64,000 bases of DNA. Origin: Vicinamibacteria bacterium (GTDB lineage Bacteria > Acidobacteriota > Vicinamibacteria > Fen-336). The DNA lies in the NCBI GenBank assembly GCA_025994075.1, contig JAMQGV010000017.1, positions 124,001-188,000 of the forward strand. Reading direction: 5' to 3'. The translations under genes were made by a program, and so were the position numbers. Shown here one piece after another: positions 15,684 to 25,968 of this stretch; the stretch's first letter is position 1, and every line of letters begins with the position of its first letter. The notes beneath the pieces were generated by a model, which was not told where the DNA came from, made no database searches, and was given only the letters and a program-made list of their open reading frames with translations.

Positions 15684-16512
15684 GGGGGAACTTCGGCGGC
15701 CGCTTCTCGAAGAAGGCCGTGATGCCCTCGGCGACCAGCTCGCCGTCGGCGGCGCGCGCCAGCTCCTCCAGCTCGCGATCGAGGTGGACGTCGAGACGGT
15801 CGACGCCGTCCGCCGCGTGCAGCAGCATCTTGGTCACCGCGTAGGAGCGGGTCGGCCCGGCCGCGAGCTGGGCGGCGATCCGCCGCACTTCCGCGTCCCA
15901 CTCCGCCTCCGCGATCACCTCGCTGACGAGGCCGATCTCCTTCGCTTTCGCGGCGTCGAGCCGCGGGTTCAGGAAGGCGAGGTCGAACGCGCGGCGCAGG
16001 CCGACGAGCCGCGGCAGGAAGAAGGTCGAGCTCTCGGCCCCGGTCAGCGCGGTCTTGCCGTACGCCCACTCGAAGCGGGAACGGGCCGAGGCCAGCACGA
16101 TGTCGCAGGCCATCGCCAGGCCGAAGCCGCCCGCGGCCGCGACGCCGTCGACCGCCGCCACTACCGGCTTGGGCGCGCGCTTCAGCTCCGAGATCGTCGC
16201 GTGCAGGTACTCGAGGATCTGCTTGAAGCGCTCGCCGTGGCCGGCCGCGATCTCGCGCGTCTTCGGCTGCAGGTAGCCGAGGTCCGCCGCCTCGCCGCCG
16301 GCGCGGATGTACTTGAGATCGGCGCCGCTGCAGAAGACGCCGTTCACGCCCGAGAGCACGACGCAGCGCACCGCCGTGTCGCGGCACAGCTCGAGCCCGG
16401 CCTTGCGCAGGTCGCGGGCGGTCTCGACGTCGAGCGAGTTGAGCCGCTGCGGGCGGTCGATGGTCAGCCAGCCGACGCCGTCCTCCGTGCGCTCCACGCG
16501 GATGTGGCTCAT
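15676..16512 (-). CDS. enoyl-CoA hydratase/isomerase family protein within the hyp operon
   Basis: A 278-residue crotonase-fold protein. The oxyanion-hole segments are present: FCSGADLKYI (about 59-68) and the VDGVAAAGGFGLAMACD loop (about 117-133). Neither catalytic glutamate of classical enoyl-CoA hydratase is seen: the first is Gly in GFGLAMACD, and the second region reads SRFEWAYGKTALTGAESS. That pattern is nearer to isomerase/PaaG-like branches. The gene starts within the hypE stop (TGATG) and runs into hypA, so it is co-translated with nickel-maturation genes. Its link to hydrogenase maturation is not known; it may act on an acyl-CoA substrate of an H2-coupled pathway. Confidence 0.85.
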   Translation of the reverse strand: MSHIRVERTEDGVGWLTIDRPQRLNSLDVETARDLRKAGLELCRDTAVRCVVLSGVNGVFCSGADLKYIRAGGEAADLGYLQPKTREIAAGHGERFKQILEYLHATISELKRAPKPVVAAVDGVAAAGGFGLAMACDIVLASARSRFEWAYGKTALTGAESSTFFLPRLVGLRRAFDLAFLNPRLDAAKAKEIGLVSEVIAEAEWDAEVRRIAAQLAAGPTRSYAVTKMLLHAADGVDRLDVHLDRELEELARAADGELVAEGITAFFEKRPPKFPHA

Positions 16513-17555
16513 CAGCAGATCCTCGGCAGCGGCTCGCCTTCGATCTCGACCAGCAGCCGGCGGCCGAAGCCGGTGTCGAGCACGACCTGGCCGCGGCGCT
16601 CCGCGGTGCAGGTGCCGACGATCGCCGCGTCGCGCCCCTGCGGGTGCGCGCGGAGCGCGGCCAGCACCGCCTCCGCGGCGTCGGGCCGCACGCCGATCAA
16701 CGCCTTGCCCTCGTTGGCGATCACCAGCGGGTCGATGCCCAGCAGCTCGGAGGCCGCGCGCACCGCCGCGTTCACGGGCACCGCGGTCTCGTCGAGCAGC
16801 ACGCCGACCCCGCTCTTGTGCGCCATCTCGTGCAGCGCGGAGGACAGCCCGCCGCGGGTCGGGTCCTTGAGGGTGACCAGCCCGTCGCCGCCCGCGGCCA
16901 GCGCGGCGCGGATCAGGCCGTTGATCGGTGCCACGTCGGAGCGCAGGTCGCCCGCGAGGTCCAGCTTGTGCCGCGCCGCCATCACCGCGCAGCCGTGGTC
17001 GCCGATGGTGCCGGTGACGATCAGCCGGTCGCCCGGCTGCAGGCCGCAGTCGCGCACGACGCGGGTGGCGATCGCGACGCCCGTGGTGTTGAGCGCGATG
17101 CCGTCGAGCTGGCCCTTGCCCATCACCTTGGTGTCGCCGGTGACGACCGTGGTGCCGGCCTCGACGCAGGCCGCGACCATCGAGGCGTGGATGCGGTCGA
17201 GGTCGGCGCGCGGGTAGCCCTCCTCGACGACCACCGCGCAGGTGAGGCCGAGCGGCTCGGTGGCGCCCATCATCGCCAGGTCGTTGACGGTGCCGGAGAC
17301 CGCGAGGCGGCCGATGTCGCCGCCCGGGAAGAACGCCGGCAGCACGACGTGGGAATCGGTGGTGACCACCAGGAAGCGGCCGTCGCCGAGCGGCAGCGCC
17401 GCGCCGTCGTCCATCGCGTCGAGGCCGATCGCGCCAGCGGGAGCCTTGGGGAAGCCGTCGGTGAACACCTCGCCGATCAGCTGCCGCATCGCGCGGCCGC
17501 CCGCGCCGTGCTTCATCGAGACGCGTTCGCCGAGCAGGTCGAGTCGGAGGTTCAT
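16512..17555 (-). CDS. hypE: hydrogenase maturation protein HypE (cyanide ligand synthesis)
   Basis: A 347-residue PurM/AIR-synthase-fold ATPase. HypE dehydrates the carbamoyl group on its C-terminal cysteine to a thiocyanate that supplies the Fe-CN ligands; here the protein ends in PRIC, as required. The conserved MKHGAGGRAM (14-23), DDGAALPLGDGRFLVVTTDS and GTVNDLAMMGA (about 86-96) segments are present. The start at ATG 17555 overlaps the hypD stop (ATGA), and the stop overlaps the start of the next gene by one base. The usual partner HypF is encoded upstream in the same operon. Confidence 0.97.
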   Translation of the reverse strand: MNLRLDLLGERVSMKHGAGGRAMRQLIGEVFTDGFPKAPAGAIGLDAMDDGAALPLGDGRFLVVTTDSHVVLPAFFPGGDIGRLAVSGTVNDLAMMGATEPLGLTCAVVVEEGYPRADLDRIHASMVAACVEAGTTVVTGDTKVMGKGQLDGIALNTTGVAIATRVVRDCGLQPGDRLIVTGTIGDHGCAVMAARHKLDLAGDLRSDVAPINGLIRAALAAGGDGLVTLKDPTRGGLSSALHEMAHKSGVGVLLDETAVPVNAAVRAASELLGIDPLVIANEGKALIGVRPDAAEAVLAALRAHPQGRDAAIVGTCTAERRGQVVLDTGFGRRLLVEIEGEPLPRIC

Positions 17556-18709
17556 GGCCGCACCTCGGCCTGCGGGGCGTCCGGCGACGAGAGGTCGGGG
17601 ACGCCGCCGTAGAGGTGCCAGATCTTGCAGGTGCCCTCGGACGAGACCATGCAGGCGCCGACCGGCGTGTCCGGCACGCACTCCTTCCCGAACAGCTTGC
17701 ACTGCTTCGGGTTGGCGATGCCCGCCATGATGTCGCCGCAGATGCAGTCCTGGACCAGCGCGGGCGGCGCGTACTTCCACAGCGGGCGCAGGTCGATGTC
17801 GAAGCGGCGGCGGGCGTCCACGTGGGCCCACTCGTCGCGCAGCCGCAGGTTGCCGTTGGGCACGTGGGCGATGCCGCGCCAGCGCCCGCCCGCGGGGCGG
17901 AACACCTTGAACAACTGCTCCTGCGCGTTGCGGTTGCCCTCGCGGGTGACGCAGCGCGGGAACATGTTGACGACCTCGGGCTTGCGGTCGCGCACCAGCT
18001 CCACCAGCTTGACGAGCGCGGCCAGGATGTCGAGCGGCTCGAAGCCCGCCACGACCACCGGCAACTTGTGGCGCTCGACGAACGCCTCGAACACGCCCCA
18101 GCCCGTGATCGTGGCCGCGTGGCCCGCGGCGAGGAAGCCCTCGACCTTCGAGCCCGGCATCTCGGCCACGATCTCCATCACAGGCGGGATGTACTTGTGC
18201 GCCGAGAGCACGGAGAAGTTGTCGGGCACGCCGCCGAGCAGCGCGGCCGCCGTCGCCACCGCCGTGGTCTCGAATCCTGTCGCAAAGAAGACCACGGGCT
18301 CGCGGGTCGCGCGCGCCAGCTCCACGGCCTGGGTCACGCTGTAGACGACCTCCACCTTCGCGCCTTCGGCCTGGGCGTCGCCCAGCGAGAGCACCGTGCC
18401 CGGCACCTTGACCATGTCGCCGTAGGTCGCGATCGTCACGCCCTGGCGCGCCAGCGCGACGCCCTCGTCGACCTCGGGGGTGTCGGTGATGCAGACCGGG
18501 CAGCCGGGGCCCATGATCACGTCGAGCGAGCGGGGGAACGCGGCGCGCAGCCCGTAGCGGGCGATCGCCTGCTCGTGGCTGCCGCACACGTGCATCAGGC
18601 TGACCGTGCGCCCCATCGCATCGGCAGCCGCCGTCAGCGCGCGGCCCAGGTCGCGCGCCCGCGCGGGGTCGCGGAACTTGAGCTGGCGGGAGTCGGCCCC
18701 TTCAGGCAT
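17552..18709 (-). CDS. hypD: hydrogenase maturation protein HypD
   Basis: A 385-residue [4Fe-4S] scaffold protein on which the Fe(CN)2CO unit is built with HypC. Visible family motifs are the redox-active MHVCGSHEQAIARYGLR (about 40), GPGCPVCITD (about 67-76), the FFATGFETTA stretch (about 139), and the C-terminal cluster cysteines in QDCICGDIMAG and NPKQCKLFGKECVP. The start overlaps hypC by 8 bp and the stop overlaps hypE through ATGA. Confidence 0.97.
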   Translation of the reverse strand: MPEGADSRQLKFRDPARARDLGRALTAAADAMGRTVSLMHVCGSHEQAIARYGLRAAFPRSLDVIMGPGCPVCITDTPEVDEGVALARQGVTIATYGDMVKVPGTVLSLGDAQAEGAKVEVVYSVTQAVELARATREPVVFFATGFETTAVATAAALLGGVPDNFSVLSAHKYIPPVMEIVAEMPGSKVEGFLAAGHAATITGWGVFEAFVERHKLPVVVAGFEPLDILAALVKLVELVRDRKPEVVNMFPRCVTREGNRNAQEQLFKVFRPAGGRWRGIAHVPNGNLRLRDEWAHVDARRRFDIDLRPLWKYAPPALVQDCICGDIMAGIANPKQCKLFGKECVPDTPVGACMVSSEGTCKIWHLYGGVPDLSSPDAPQAEVRP

Positions 18710-18989
18710 CGGGGGATTGCTCCGGGTTCGCTTCCAGCTCGGCGCGCACGTCCGCTGCCATCAGGTCGCCGTCGCCGCGCAGCAGCGACTCGTAGAGGTC
18801 GAGCGTGCCCTGGATGTCCTCCTCCGGAATGCGGCGGATCGCGAAGCCCACGTGGTTCAGCACGTAGTCGCCGGCCTGCACCGGCTCGTCCACCAGCTCG
18901 AGGCGCACCGCGCGGCGCACGCCCCAGAAGTCGACCGTGGCGACGAGGCCCTCGACCGACACCACGCGTCCCGGCACTCCCAGGCACAT
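18702..18989 (-). CDS. hypC: hydrogenase assembly chaperone HypC/HybG
   Basis: A 95-residue chaperone beginning with the invariant MCLGVPGRV, whose Cys2 binds iron and the large-subunit precursor. The remainder has the OB-like VDFWGVRRAVRLELVDEPVQ segment and GDYVLNHVGFAIRRI. The start is set by GGAGG just upstream and by the conserved first residues. It lies 20 bp after hypF and overlaps hypD by 8 bp. The C-terminus is slightly longer than the usual 75-90 residues. Confidence 0.96.
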   Translation of the reverse strand: MCLGVPGRVVSVEGLVATVDFWGVRRAVRLELVDEPVQAGDYVLNHVGFAIRRIPEEDIQGTLDLYESLLRGDGDLMAADVRAELEANPEQSPDA

Positions 18990-19009
18990 CGGCGAACCTC
19001 CGTCGTCTT

Positions 19010-21295
19010 CTAGAGCGATTTCCGTGCCACGGCGTCGGCCACGACCGCCTGCCCGAGCGCCAGGCCCCCGTCCCCCGGCGGCACCTCGCGGTGCAACCGC
19101 ACGTCGAACCCGCCCAGGGCCGCGAGCAGGCCCTCGGCCAGCAGCGGGTTCTGGAAGCAGCCCCCGGTGAGCCCCACCGGCGTCCGGCCGTGGTGGCGGG
19201 CCGCGAGCCGCACGACCTCCTCGGCGGCGGCCACCAGCGAGCGATGGAAGCGGGCGGACACAGTGGGCGCGCCGCGCCCGTCCATCAGGTCGCGCACCGC
19301 CGCGCGGGCCGTGAGCCGCAGGTCGATCTCCCACGGGAGGTGCCGGGTGTGAAGGTGGAAGGGGTAGCGGCCGGGCTCGGCGGGGTCGGCGGCGACGTTC
19401 CACAGGAGCGCCACCTCGCCCTCGTAGCTCGAGCGCGCCCGCACCAGGCCCAGCGCGCCGAAGGCGTCGAAGTAGCGGCCGACGCCACGGGCCCGCGGCG
19501 TGTTGAGGTCCGACGCCAGCATCTGGCGGACGACGTGGAGGTCGTGGCGCGGCACGGCGTCGAACAGGGCGAGCGCTGCGGTGGGCGGAGCGCCGTCGAA
19601 CGCGTCTTCGACCAGCGCCAGCGCGAGGCGCCACACCTCGCGCACCGCGCGGTCGCCGCCCGCCATCGCCAGCGGGCGGAACGTGGCGATCCGCTCGCAC
19701 GAGCCGTCGGCGCCGACCAGCAGGAACTCGCCGCCCCACGCCGTGCCGTCGGTGCCGTGGCCGGTGCCGTCCCAGGCGAGACCCAGCAACCGGTCCTCGA
19801 GCCGGTGCTCCGCCATCAGCGCGGCGACGTGGGCGTGATGGTGCTGGACGGCGACCTTCAGCGGCTCGGGCCGCGCCAGCGCGTAGCGCGTCGAGGCGTA
19901 CTCGGGGTGCAGGTCGTGAGCCACCACCTCGGGCGTGACGCGGAGGAAGCGCAGCGCACGCTCGATCGCCGCCTCCCAGGCGTCGAGGGTCGCCACGTTC
20001 TCGAGGTCGCCGACGTGGGGACCGAGGTGGGCCGCAGCGCCGGCGCCGACGCAGAACGTGTTCTTGAGCAGCGCGCCGCAGGCCAGCACCGGTCGCGCGA
20101 ACGGACGCGCCACCGGCAGCGCCCCCGGCACGTGCCCGCGCGCCCGCCGCAGCAGCGTCGGCGCGCCGGCGATGCAGCGGGCGACCGAGTCGTCGCAGGG
20201 CGCGACGATCTCGCGATCGTGGACGAGGAACAGGTCGGCGAGACCGCGCAGCCGCTCGCGGGCCTCGTCGTCGCGCCAGCACAGCGGCTCCTCCGAGAGG
20301 TTGGCCGAGGTCATCACCAGCGGCCGCTGCGCCGCCTCCAGCAAGAGGTGGTGCAGCGGGGTGTAGGCGAGCAGCAGGCCGACCAGCGGGTTGTCGGGGG
20401 CGACGCCCGGGGCCAGCCGGGAGTCGTGGCGGCGCTCGACGAGCACCACCGGCCGCGCCGGCGAGCGCAGCAGCGCGCGCTCCTCTTCGCGCAGGCCGGC
20501 GTGGCGGGCGGCCGCGGCCAGGTCGCGGACCATGACCGCCAGCGGCTTCTGCTCGCGCCGCTTGCGCTCGCGCAGCCGCGAAACCGCGGGCGCGAAGGTC
20601 GCGTCGCAGGCGAGGTGGAAACCGCCCAGGCCCTTGACCGCGACGATGCCGCCCGCCCGCAGCGCGCGCGCCGCGGCGCGCAGCGCCGCGTCGCCTTCGC
20701 CGAGCGAGTGGCCGCCGGCGTCGACGAGGCGCAGGCGCGGGCCACAGGCCGGGCAGGCGATCGGCTGGGCGTGGAAGCGGCGATCGCCGGGGTCCTCGAA
20801 CTCCGCGCGGCACGCGTCGCACATGGCGAAGCCCGCCATCGTGGTCGCGGGGCGATCCCACGGCACGTCGCGCGCGATCGTGAAGCGCGGGCCGCACGCG
20901 GTGCAGTTGGTGAACGGGTAGCGGTAACGTCGCGCGGCGGGGTCGGCGATCTCCGCCAGGCAGTCGTCGCACACGGCGAGGTCGGGCGGGATCGAGACGA
21001 CGCGCTCGGCCGCCGCCGCCGAGGGTTCGATCGTGAACGCGGCAGGCGCCGTGCCGGCCATCGCCTCGGAGCTCAGGTCGTCGATGCGCGCCCCGGGAGG
21101 CGCCTCCGTCCGCAGTCGGCGGGTGAACGTGGCCAGAACCTCGGCGTTCGCGAAGCCCTCGATCGTGACGCCGGCCGCGTGGTTCCAGACCCGGCCGGAG
21201 ACGCCGCACTCGCGGGCGAGCCGCAGCACGAAGGGGCGGAAGCCCACCCCCTGCACGATGCCGCGCAGCGTCAGACGCTGGCCGGAGGGTTCCAT
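19010..21295 (-). CDS. hypF: carbamoyltransferase HypF
   Basis: A 761-residue enzyme that transfers the carbamoyl group of carbamoyl phosphate to HypE. The domains are in the normal order: acylphosphatase (1-90, GIVQGVGFRPFVLRLA), two zinc-finger pairs (about 108-185, CDDC, CTAC, CDAC, CPAC), YrdC-like (about 195-385, AVKGLGGFHLACDA), and the Kae1-like C-terminal domain (GCFQNPLLAEGL, VQHHHAHVAALMAEH). TAGAAC lies 6 nt before the ATG without a ribosome site, so a second, leaderless promoter for the hyp genes is likely, separated from the epimerase-like gene by 93 bp. Confidence 0.97.
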   Translation of the reverse strand: MEPSGQRLTLRGIVQGVGFRPFVLRLARECGVSGRVWNHAAGVTIEGFANAEVLATFTRRLRTEAPPGARIDDLSSEAMAGTAPAAFTIEPSAAAAERVVSIPPDLAVCDDCLAEIADPAARRYRYPFTNCTACGPRFTIARDVPWDRPATTMAGFAMCDACRAEFEDPGDRRFHAQPIACPACGPRLRLVDAGGHSLGEGDAALRAAARALRAGGIVAVKGLGGFHLACDATFAPAVSRLRERKRREQKPLAVMVRDLAAAARHAGLREEERALLRSPARPVVLVERRHDSRLAPGVAPDNPLVGLLLAYTPLHHLLLEAAQRPLVMTSANLSEEPLCWRDDEARERLRGLADLFLVHDREIVAPCDDSVARCIAGAPTLLRRARGHVPGALPVARPFARPVLACGALLKNTFCVGAGAAAHLGPHVGDLENVATLDAWEAAIERALRFLRVTPEVVAHDLHPEYASTRYALARPEPLKVAVQHHHAHVAALMAEHRLEDRLLGLAWDGTGHGTDGTAWGGEFLLVGADGSCERIATFRPLAMAGGDRAVREVWRLALALVEDAFDGAPPTAALALFDAVPRHDLHVVRQMLASDLNTPRARGVGRYFDAFGALGLVRARSSYEGEVALLWNVAADPAEPGRYPFHLHTRHLPWEIDLRLTARAAVRDLMDGRGAPTVSARFHRSLVAAAEEVVRLAARHHGRTPVGLTGGCFQNPLLAEGLLAALGGFDVRLHREVPPGDGGLALGQAVVADAVARKSL

Positions 21296-21301
21296 GTCCC
21301 T

Positions 21302-21307
21302 GTTCTA
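21302..21307 (-). promoter_or_regulatory. -10-like TAGAAC, leaderless hypF start
   Basis: TAGAAC ends 6 nt before the hypF ATG. The 93-bp gap here is the only sizeable one in the 14.6-kb minus-strand run, so it is a plausible internal promoter. Confidence 0.4.
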
Positions 21308-21388
21308 CCAAGTCGCATGCCAGAGGCCCGCAGTCGTCGCCGCCGGTCCCGACCGCAAGCGCTGCTCCCGCCGCACGGCCGGGCGCAG

Positions 21389-22945
21389 CTATTGCGCGAC
21401 GGGCGGGGTCGGCGGGCGCCCGCCCTGCCGGCGCGCGGCCACCGCCAGGTGCTCGAAGGTGTGCTGGGCCTGGTCGCAGCCGAAGCGCAGCGTCATCGTG
21501 ATGTGGTCGCGCATCTCGTGCTGCAGGCCGTCGGTCTCGCGGTCGCGGCGCAGCACCTTGAAGCAGATGCGGTTGAGCTGCTCCAGCGCGCCGCAGACCT
21601 CGGCCGGGTCGTAGCCCTGCGCGAAGCGGCGGCGCGCGAGGTCGGCGCAGTAGTGCATCAGCAGGCCGCGCTCGCGGGTGCGCACCGCGTTCATCAGGTG
21701 GCCGAGGATCAACTGGTGGTTCCACTGGTGCTCCTCGACGGTGAGCCCCTGGTAGCTCGGGAACCGCCGGCGCCCCTCGTCGCTCGTCAGGTACGCCGTG
21801 AACTCGTGCTCGATCTCCAGCTTGTGGCGCTTGAGCAGCGAGTGGATCAGGAGGTTGGCGCGCAGCCGCGCCTCCTTCATCGCCGCGTGGTTGACGCGGT
21901 CCCACTCGAGCGGCTCGGTCTTGCGGTGCTCGACGAGGAACGGCAGGCGGCGCAGGATCTCGAGCCGCGGCCGCGGCGCCCAGTCGAGCCGGGCACGGGT
22001 GCGGCGGGCGTCGACGTTCATCGCCTTGTCGATGTAGTCGGCCATCCACGGGCGCTCGAACGGCCGCTGCCCAAGCAGGCGGCCGAGCAGGTCGCGCCCG
22101 TGCAGGCCCGGCACGCACAGCGCCTTCGGCAGCAGGATCGGCTTCTTGCGGCGCCCGAAGTGGAGCAGCGTCGCCTCCTCGTGCAGCTCGAGGTGGGAGA
22201 CGGAGCCGTCCGGGCTCGCGAGCAGGATCTCGCCGGGAGCGAGCTCGCGCTCGCAGTCGAGCAACCGCTCGAAGAACATCACCAGGTCCTCGACGTGCAG
22301 GTACGGGATGGCGGCCGTGCCGCGGCCGGCGATCACGTTGCGGTTCCACGCCCACGACAGCCAGGTCTCGAGGAACATGTAGAGCGGCGCGTACTCGCAC
22401 CAGTCGGAGAACAGCGCGGCGAAGCGCACGATCGTCGACGGGAAGTACTTCTCGTACTCGCGCACCATCTGCTCGCCGATGCGCTTGGAGCGGGCGTAGA
22501 CGTGGTGGCCGTCGGGCGGGCTCGTCTCGTCGAGCACCGCGCCCGGCGGCGGCAGCTCGCAGGCGGCGAGCGAGCTCGAGAACACGAAGCGCCTGAGGCC
22601 GAGGCCGCGCGAGAGGTCGAGCACGTTGCGCAGGCCGGTGACGTTGGTGCGCTCGTACTCGGTGTGGTTCTCGCCGGTGAAGTCGTAGTGGGCCGCGAGG
22701 TGGATCAGGACGTCCGCGCCGCCGCCGTCGCGGATGCGGGCGAAGGCCTGCTCGAGCGGCAGCCGGTCGCCGATGTCGACCTGCCACCAGGTGATGTTCG
22801 GGTGGACCGGGGCGCCCGACTCGGACTGCGAGCGCCGCGCCAGGCCGAAGACGAGGTAGTCGTGCTTGAGCGCGTCGAGCAGGTGGCGGCCGACGAAGCC
22901 CGAGGCGCCGGTGACGACCAGCCGGGGCAGCGGCAGTACGCTCAC
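21389..22945 (-). CDS. NAD-dependent epimerase/dehydratase-like protein with C-terminal helical domain
   Basis: A 518-residue fusion-like protein. Residues 1 to about 325 form an extended SDR: TGASGFVGRHL nucleotide-binding loop (about 12-22), then HLAAHYDFTG, FSSSLAACE and the catalytic Y-x3-K in VYARSKRIGEQ. The last 150-190 residues are helical and polar (HEFTAYLTSDEGRRRFPSYQ, then YCADLARRRFAQGYDPAEVC, GALEQLNRICFKVL). This resembles the RsbRD/sensor-type all-helical N-terminal domains seen in other proteins, but that is only a visual impression. GTG 22945 overlaps the Rieske stop (GTGA). Its place in a hydrogenase operon is unusual and its substrate is unknown. Confidence 0.78.
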   Translation of the reverse strand: MSVLPLPRLVVTGASGFVGRHLLDALKHDYLVFGLARRSQSESGAPVHPNITWWQVDIGDRLPLEQAFARIRDGGGADVLIHLAAHYDFTGENHTEYERTNVTGLRNVLDLSRGLGLRRFVFSSSLAACELPPPGAVLDETSPPDGHHVYARSKRIGEQMVREYEKYFPSTIVRFAALFSDWCEYAPLYMFLETWLSWAWNRNVIAGRGTAAIPYLHVEDLVMFFERLLDCERELAPGEILLASPDGSVSHLELHEEATLLHFGRRKKPILLPKALCVPGLHGRDLLGRLLGQRPFERPWMADYIDKAMNVDARRTRARLDWAPRPRLEILRRLPFLVEHRKTEPLEWDRVNHAAMKEARLRANLLIHSLLKRHKLEIEHEFTAYLTSDEGRRRFPSYQGLTVEEHQWNHQLILGHLMNAVRTRERGLLMHYCADLARRRFAQGYDPAEVCGALEQLNRICFKVLRRDRETDGLQHEMRDHITMTLRFGCDQAQHTFEHLAVAARRQGGRPPTPPVAQ

Positions 22946-23361
22946 GACGGCGCGGGCTCGACCCGGACGCGCCCGGCCTCGACGCGCACGGGCAGCACGC
23001 GCAGCGGCCGCACCGGCGGCCCGGCCACGGGCCGGCCGTCGGCGCCGAAGGCTCCCTCGTGGCACGGACACACGTACTGGTCCTTCGCCGCGTCCCAGCG
23101 GAGCGGGCAGCCGAAGTGGGTGCAGACGAGAGAGCGCGCGACGAGCCCGCTCTCCGTGTGCGTCACCTCGACGGGATCGCCGTCGACCACCAGCAGTCGG
23201 CGGCCGCCAGGGGGCAACTCGTCGAGCGCGAACTCCGCGCCGGGAGCCGTCGATTCGGGTCCGCGACCGCAGGCCCCGAGCGCGACGGCCCCGAGCGCGC
23301 CGCCGAATCGCAGCAGGGCCGAGCGGCGGCCCGGCCCAGTCGGATGGTCCCGATCGCGCAT
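22942..23361 (-). CDS. Rieske [2Fe-2S] lipoprotein-like electron carrier
   Basis: A 139-residue exported protein. The N-terminus has a twin-arginine-like RRSALLRFGG and a lipobox LGAC, so membrane anchoring after export is likely. The Rieske motif is complete: CTHFGC (about residues 80-85) and CPCHEGAF (about 98-105), giving two Cys and two His ligands plus the disulfide cysteines. It follows the small membrane protein and is coupled to the epimerase-like gene by GTGA. It could pass electrons between the periplasmic hydrogenase and a membrane partner; this is inferred from context only. Confidence 0.9.
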   Translation of the reverse strand: MRDRDHPTGPGRRSALLRFGGALGAVALGACGRGPESTAPGAEFALDELPPGGRRLLVVDGDPVEVTHTESGLVARSLVCTHFGCPLRWDAAKDQYVCPCHEGAFGADGRPVAGPPVRPLRVLPVRVEAGRVRVEPAPS

Positions 23362-23366
23362 CGGCT

Positions 23367-23750
23367 TCACCCGCGGGCGAGCACGTGCACGCGCCAGGCC
23401 AGGAGCGCCATCAGCCCGTCGCCCAGGGCCGACACCGGGATCACCCACGGCGCACCGCCCAGCAACCACACCGTCGCCAGGAACACCACGGCGATCGTCT
23501 TGGTCGTCAGCAGGAAGACGACGCCGCCGTAGCGGAAGTACTCGATCAGGTAGCCGGCGGCCACGACGAGGTGGAACGCGCCGGCCTGGCGGGCGAAGAA
23601 CAGTGGCCGCACCTCGCCGAAGCCGCCGAGCTGCGCGCCCCACTCGGTCACGAACAGCAGCGCCAGCCCGACCCCGACGCTGTGGATCGCGATCAGGACG
23701 ACCAGCGCGCGCTCGACGCGCTTCAGCGCGTCGCGCCCGGCTCCCGCCAC
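23367..23750 (-). CDS. small membrane protein of the hydrogenase operon
   Basis: About 127 residues from GTG 23750; a CTG or the neighbouring GTG 23753 are alternatives. It overlaps the protease gene by 28 bp. Four hydrophobic segments are visible: LVVLIAIHSVGVGLALLFV, FHLVVAAGYLIEYFRYG, VVFLLTTKTIAVVFLATVWL and VIPVSALGDGLMALLAW. There is no haem-ligand pair typical of cytochrome b and no metal motif. It sits between the hydrogenase maturation protease and the Rieske gene and may be a membrane anchor for the latter. I do not recognise a named family. Confidence 0.7.
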   Translation of the reverse strand: MAGAGRDALKRVERALVVLIAIHSVGVGLALLFVTEWGAQLGGFGEVRPLFFARQAGAFHLVVAAGYLIEYFRYGGVVFLLTTKTIAVVFLATVWLLGGAPWVIPVSALGDGLMALLAWRVHVLARG

Positions 23751-24267
23751 CACAGGTCCACCGGCCGCGGTCGCGCCAGCGGCCGCGACGGCACCTCGAG
23801 CCGGTCCAGCTCGTCGAGCACCGCGCGCAGCGCCTGCGGCACGGCCGCGGTCACCTCGCGCGTCAGCGTCACGCCCTGCCGCGAGCAGCCGGGCACGACG
23901 CCGACCAGCAGCACGGACGTCGCCCCGCGGCCCTCGAGATCGGCGAGCAGCAGCGCCTCCTTGACGCCCGGATCGTGCGGCGACAGCCGCGTCCGCGGCG
24001 GGTGAGCCAGGATCGCCTCCTTGCGGTACAGGCGCAGCGTGCCCGGCGGCCCGTCGGAGCGCACGGTGTCGACCAGCACCAGCGCCCGCCGGTCGCACAC
24101 GAACGGCAGCAGGTCGAGGCCCGGGGTCCCGAGGTCGAGCAGCTCGACCTCGGGGTGCGGCGCCCAGGCCGCCTCCAGCTCGCGGATCACGGTGGGCCCC
24201 AGGCCGTCGTCGCTCATCAGCACGTTGCCGAGGCCGAGCACGGCGACGGTCGGGGCCACGGTCGCGT

Positions 24268-24271
<4 letters not shown>
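23723..24271 (-). CDS. NiFe hydrogenase large-subunit maturation endopeptidase (HybD/HyaD family)
   Basis: A 182-residue nickel-dependent protease that removes the C-terminal peptide of the large subunit once the metal centre is inserted. The N-terminal GLGNVLMSDDGLG motif is present; D22 replaces the usual Glu nickel ligand, while D68 (VLVDTV) and H99 (LSPHD) match the other two. The gene starts by overlapping the stop of its substrate gene by 4 bp (ATGA-like spacing) and is longer at the C-terminus than HybD. The cleavage site is expected after H550 of the large subunit. Confidence 0.93.
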
Positions 24272-25965
<1,694 letters not shown>

Positions 25966-25968
25966 GTG

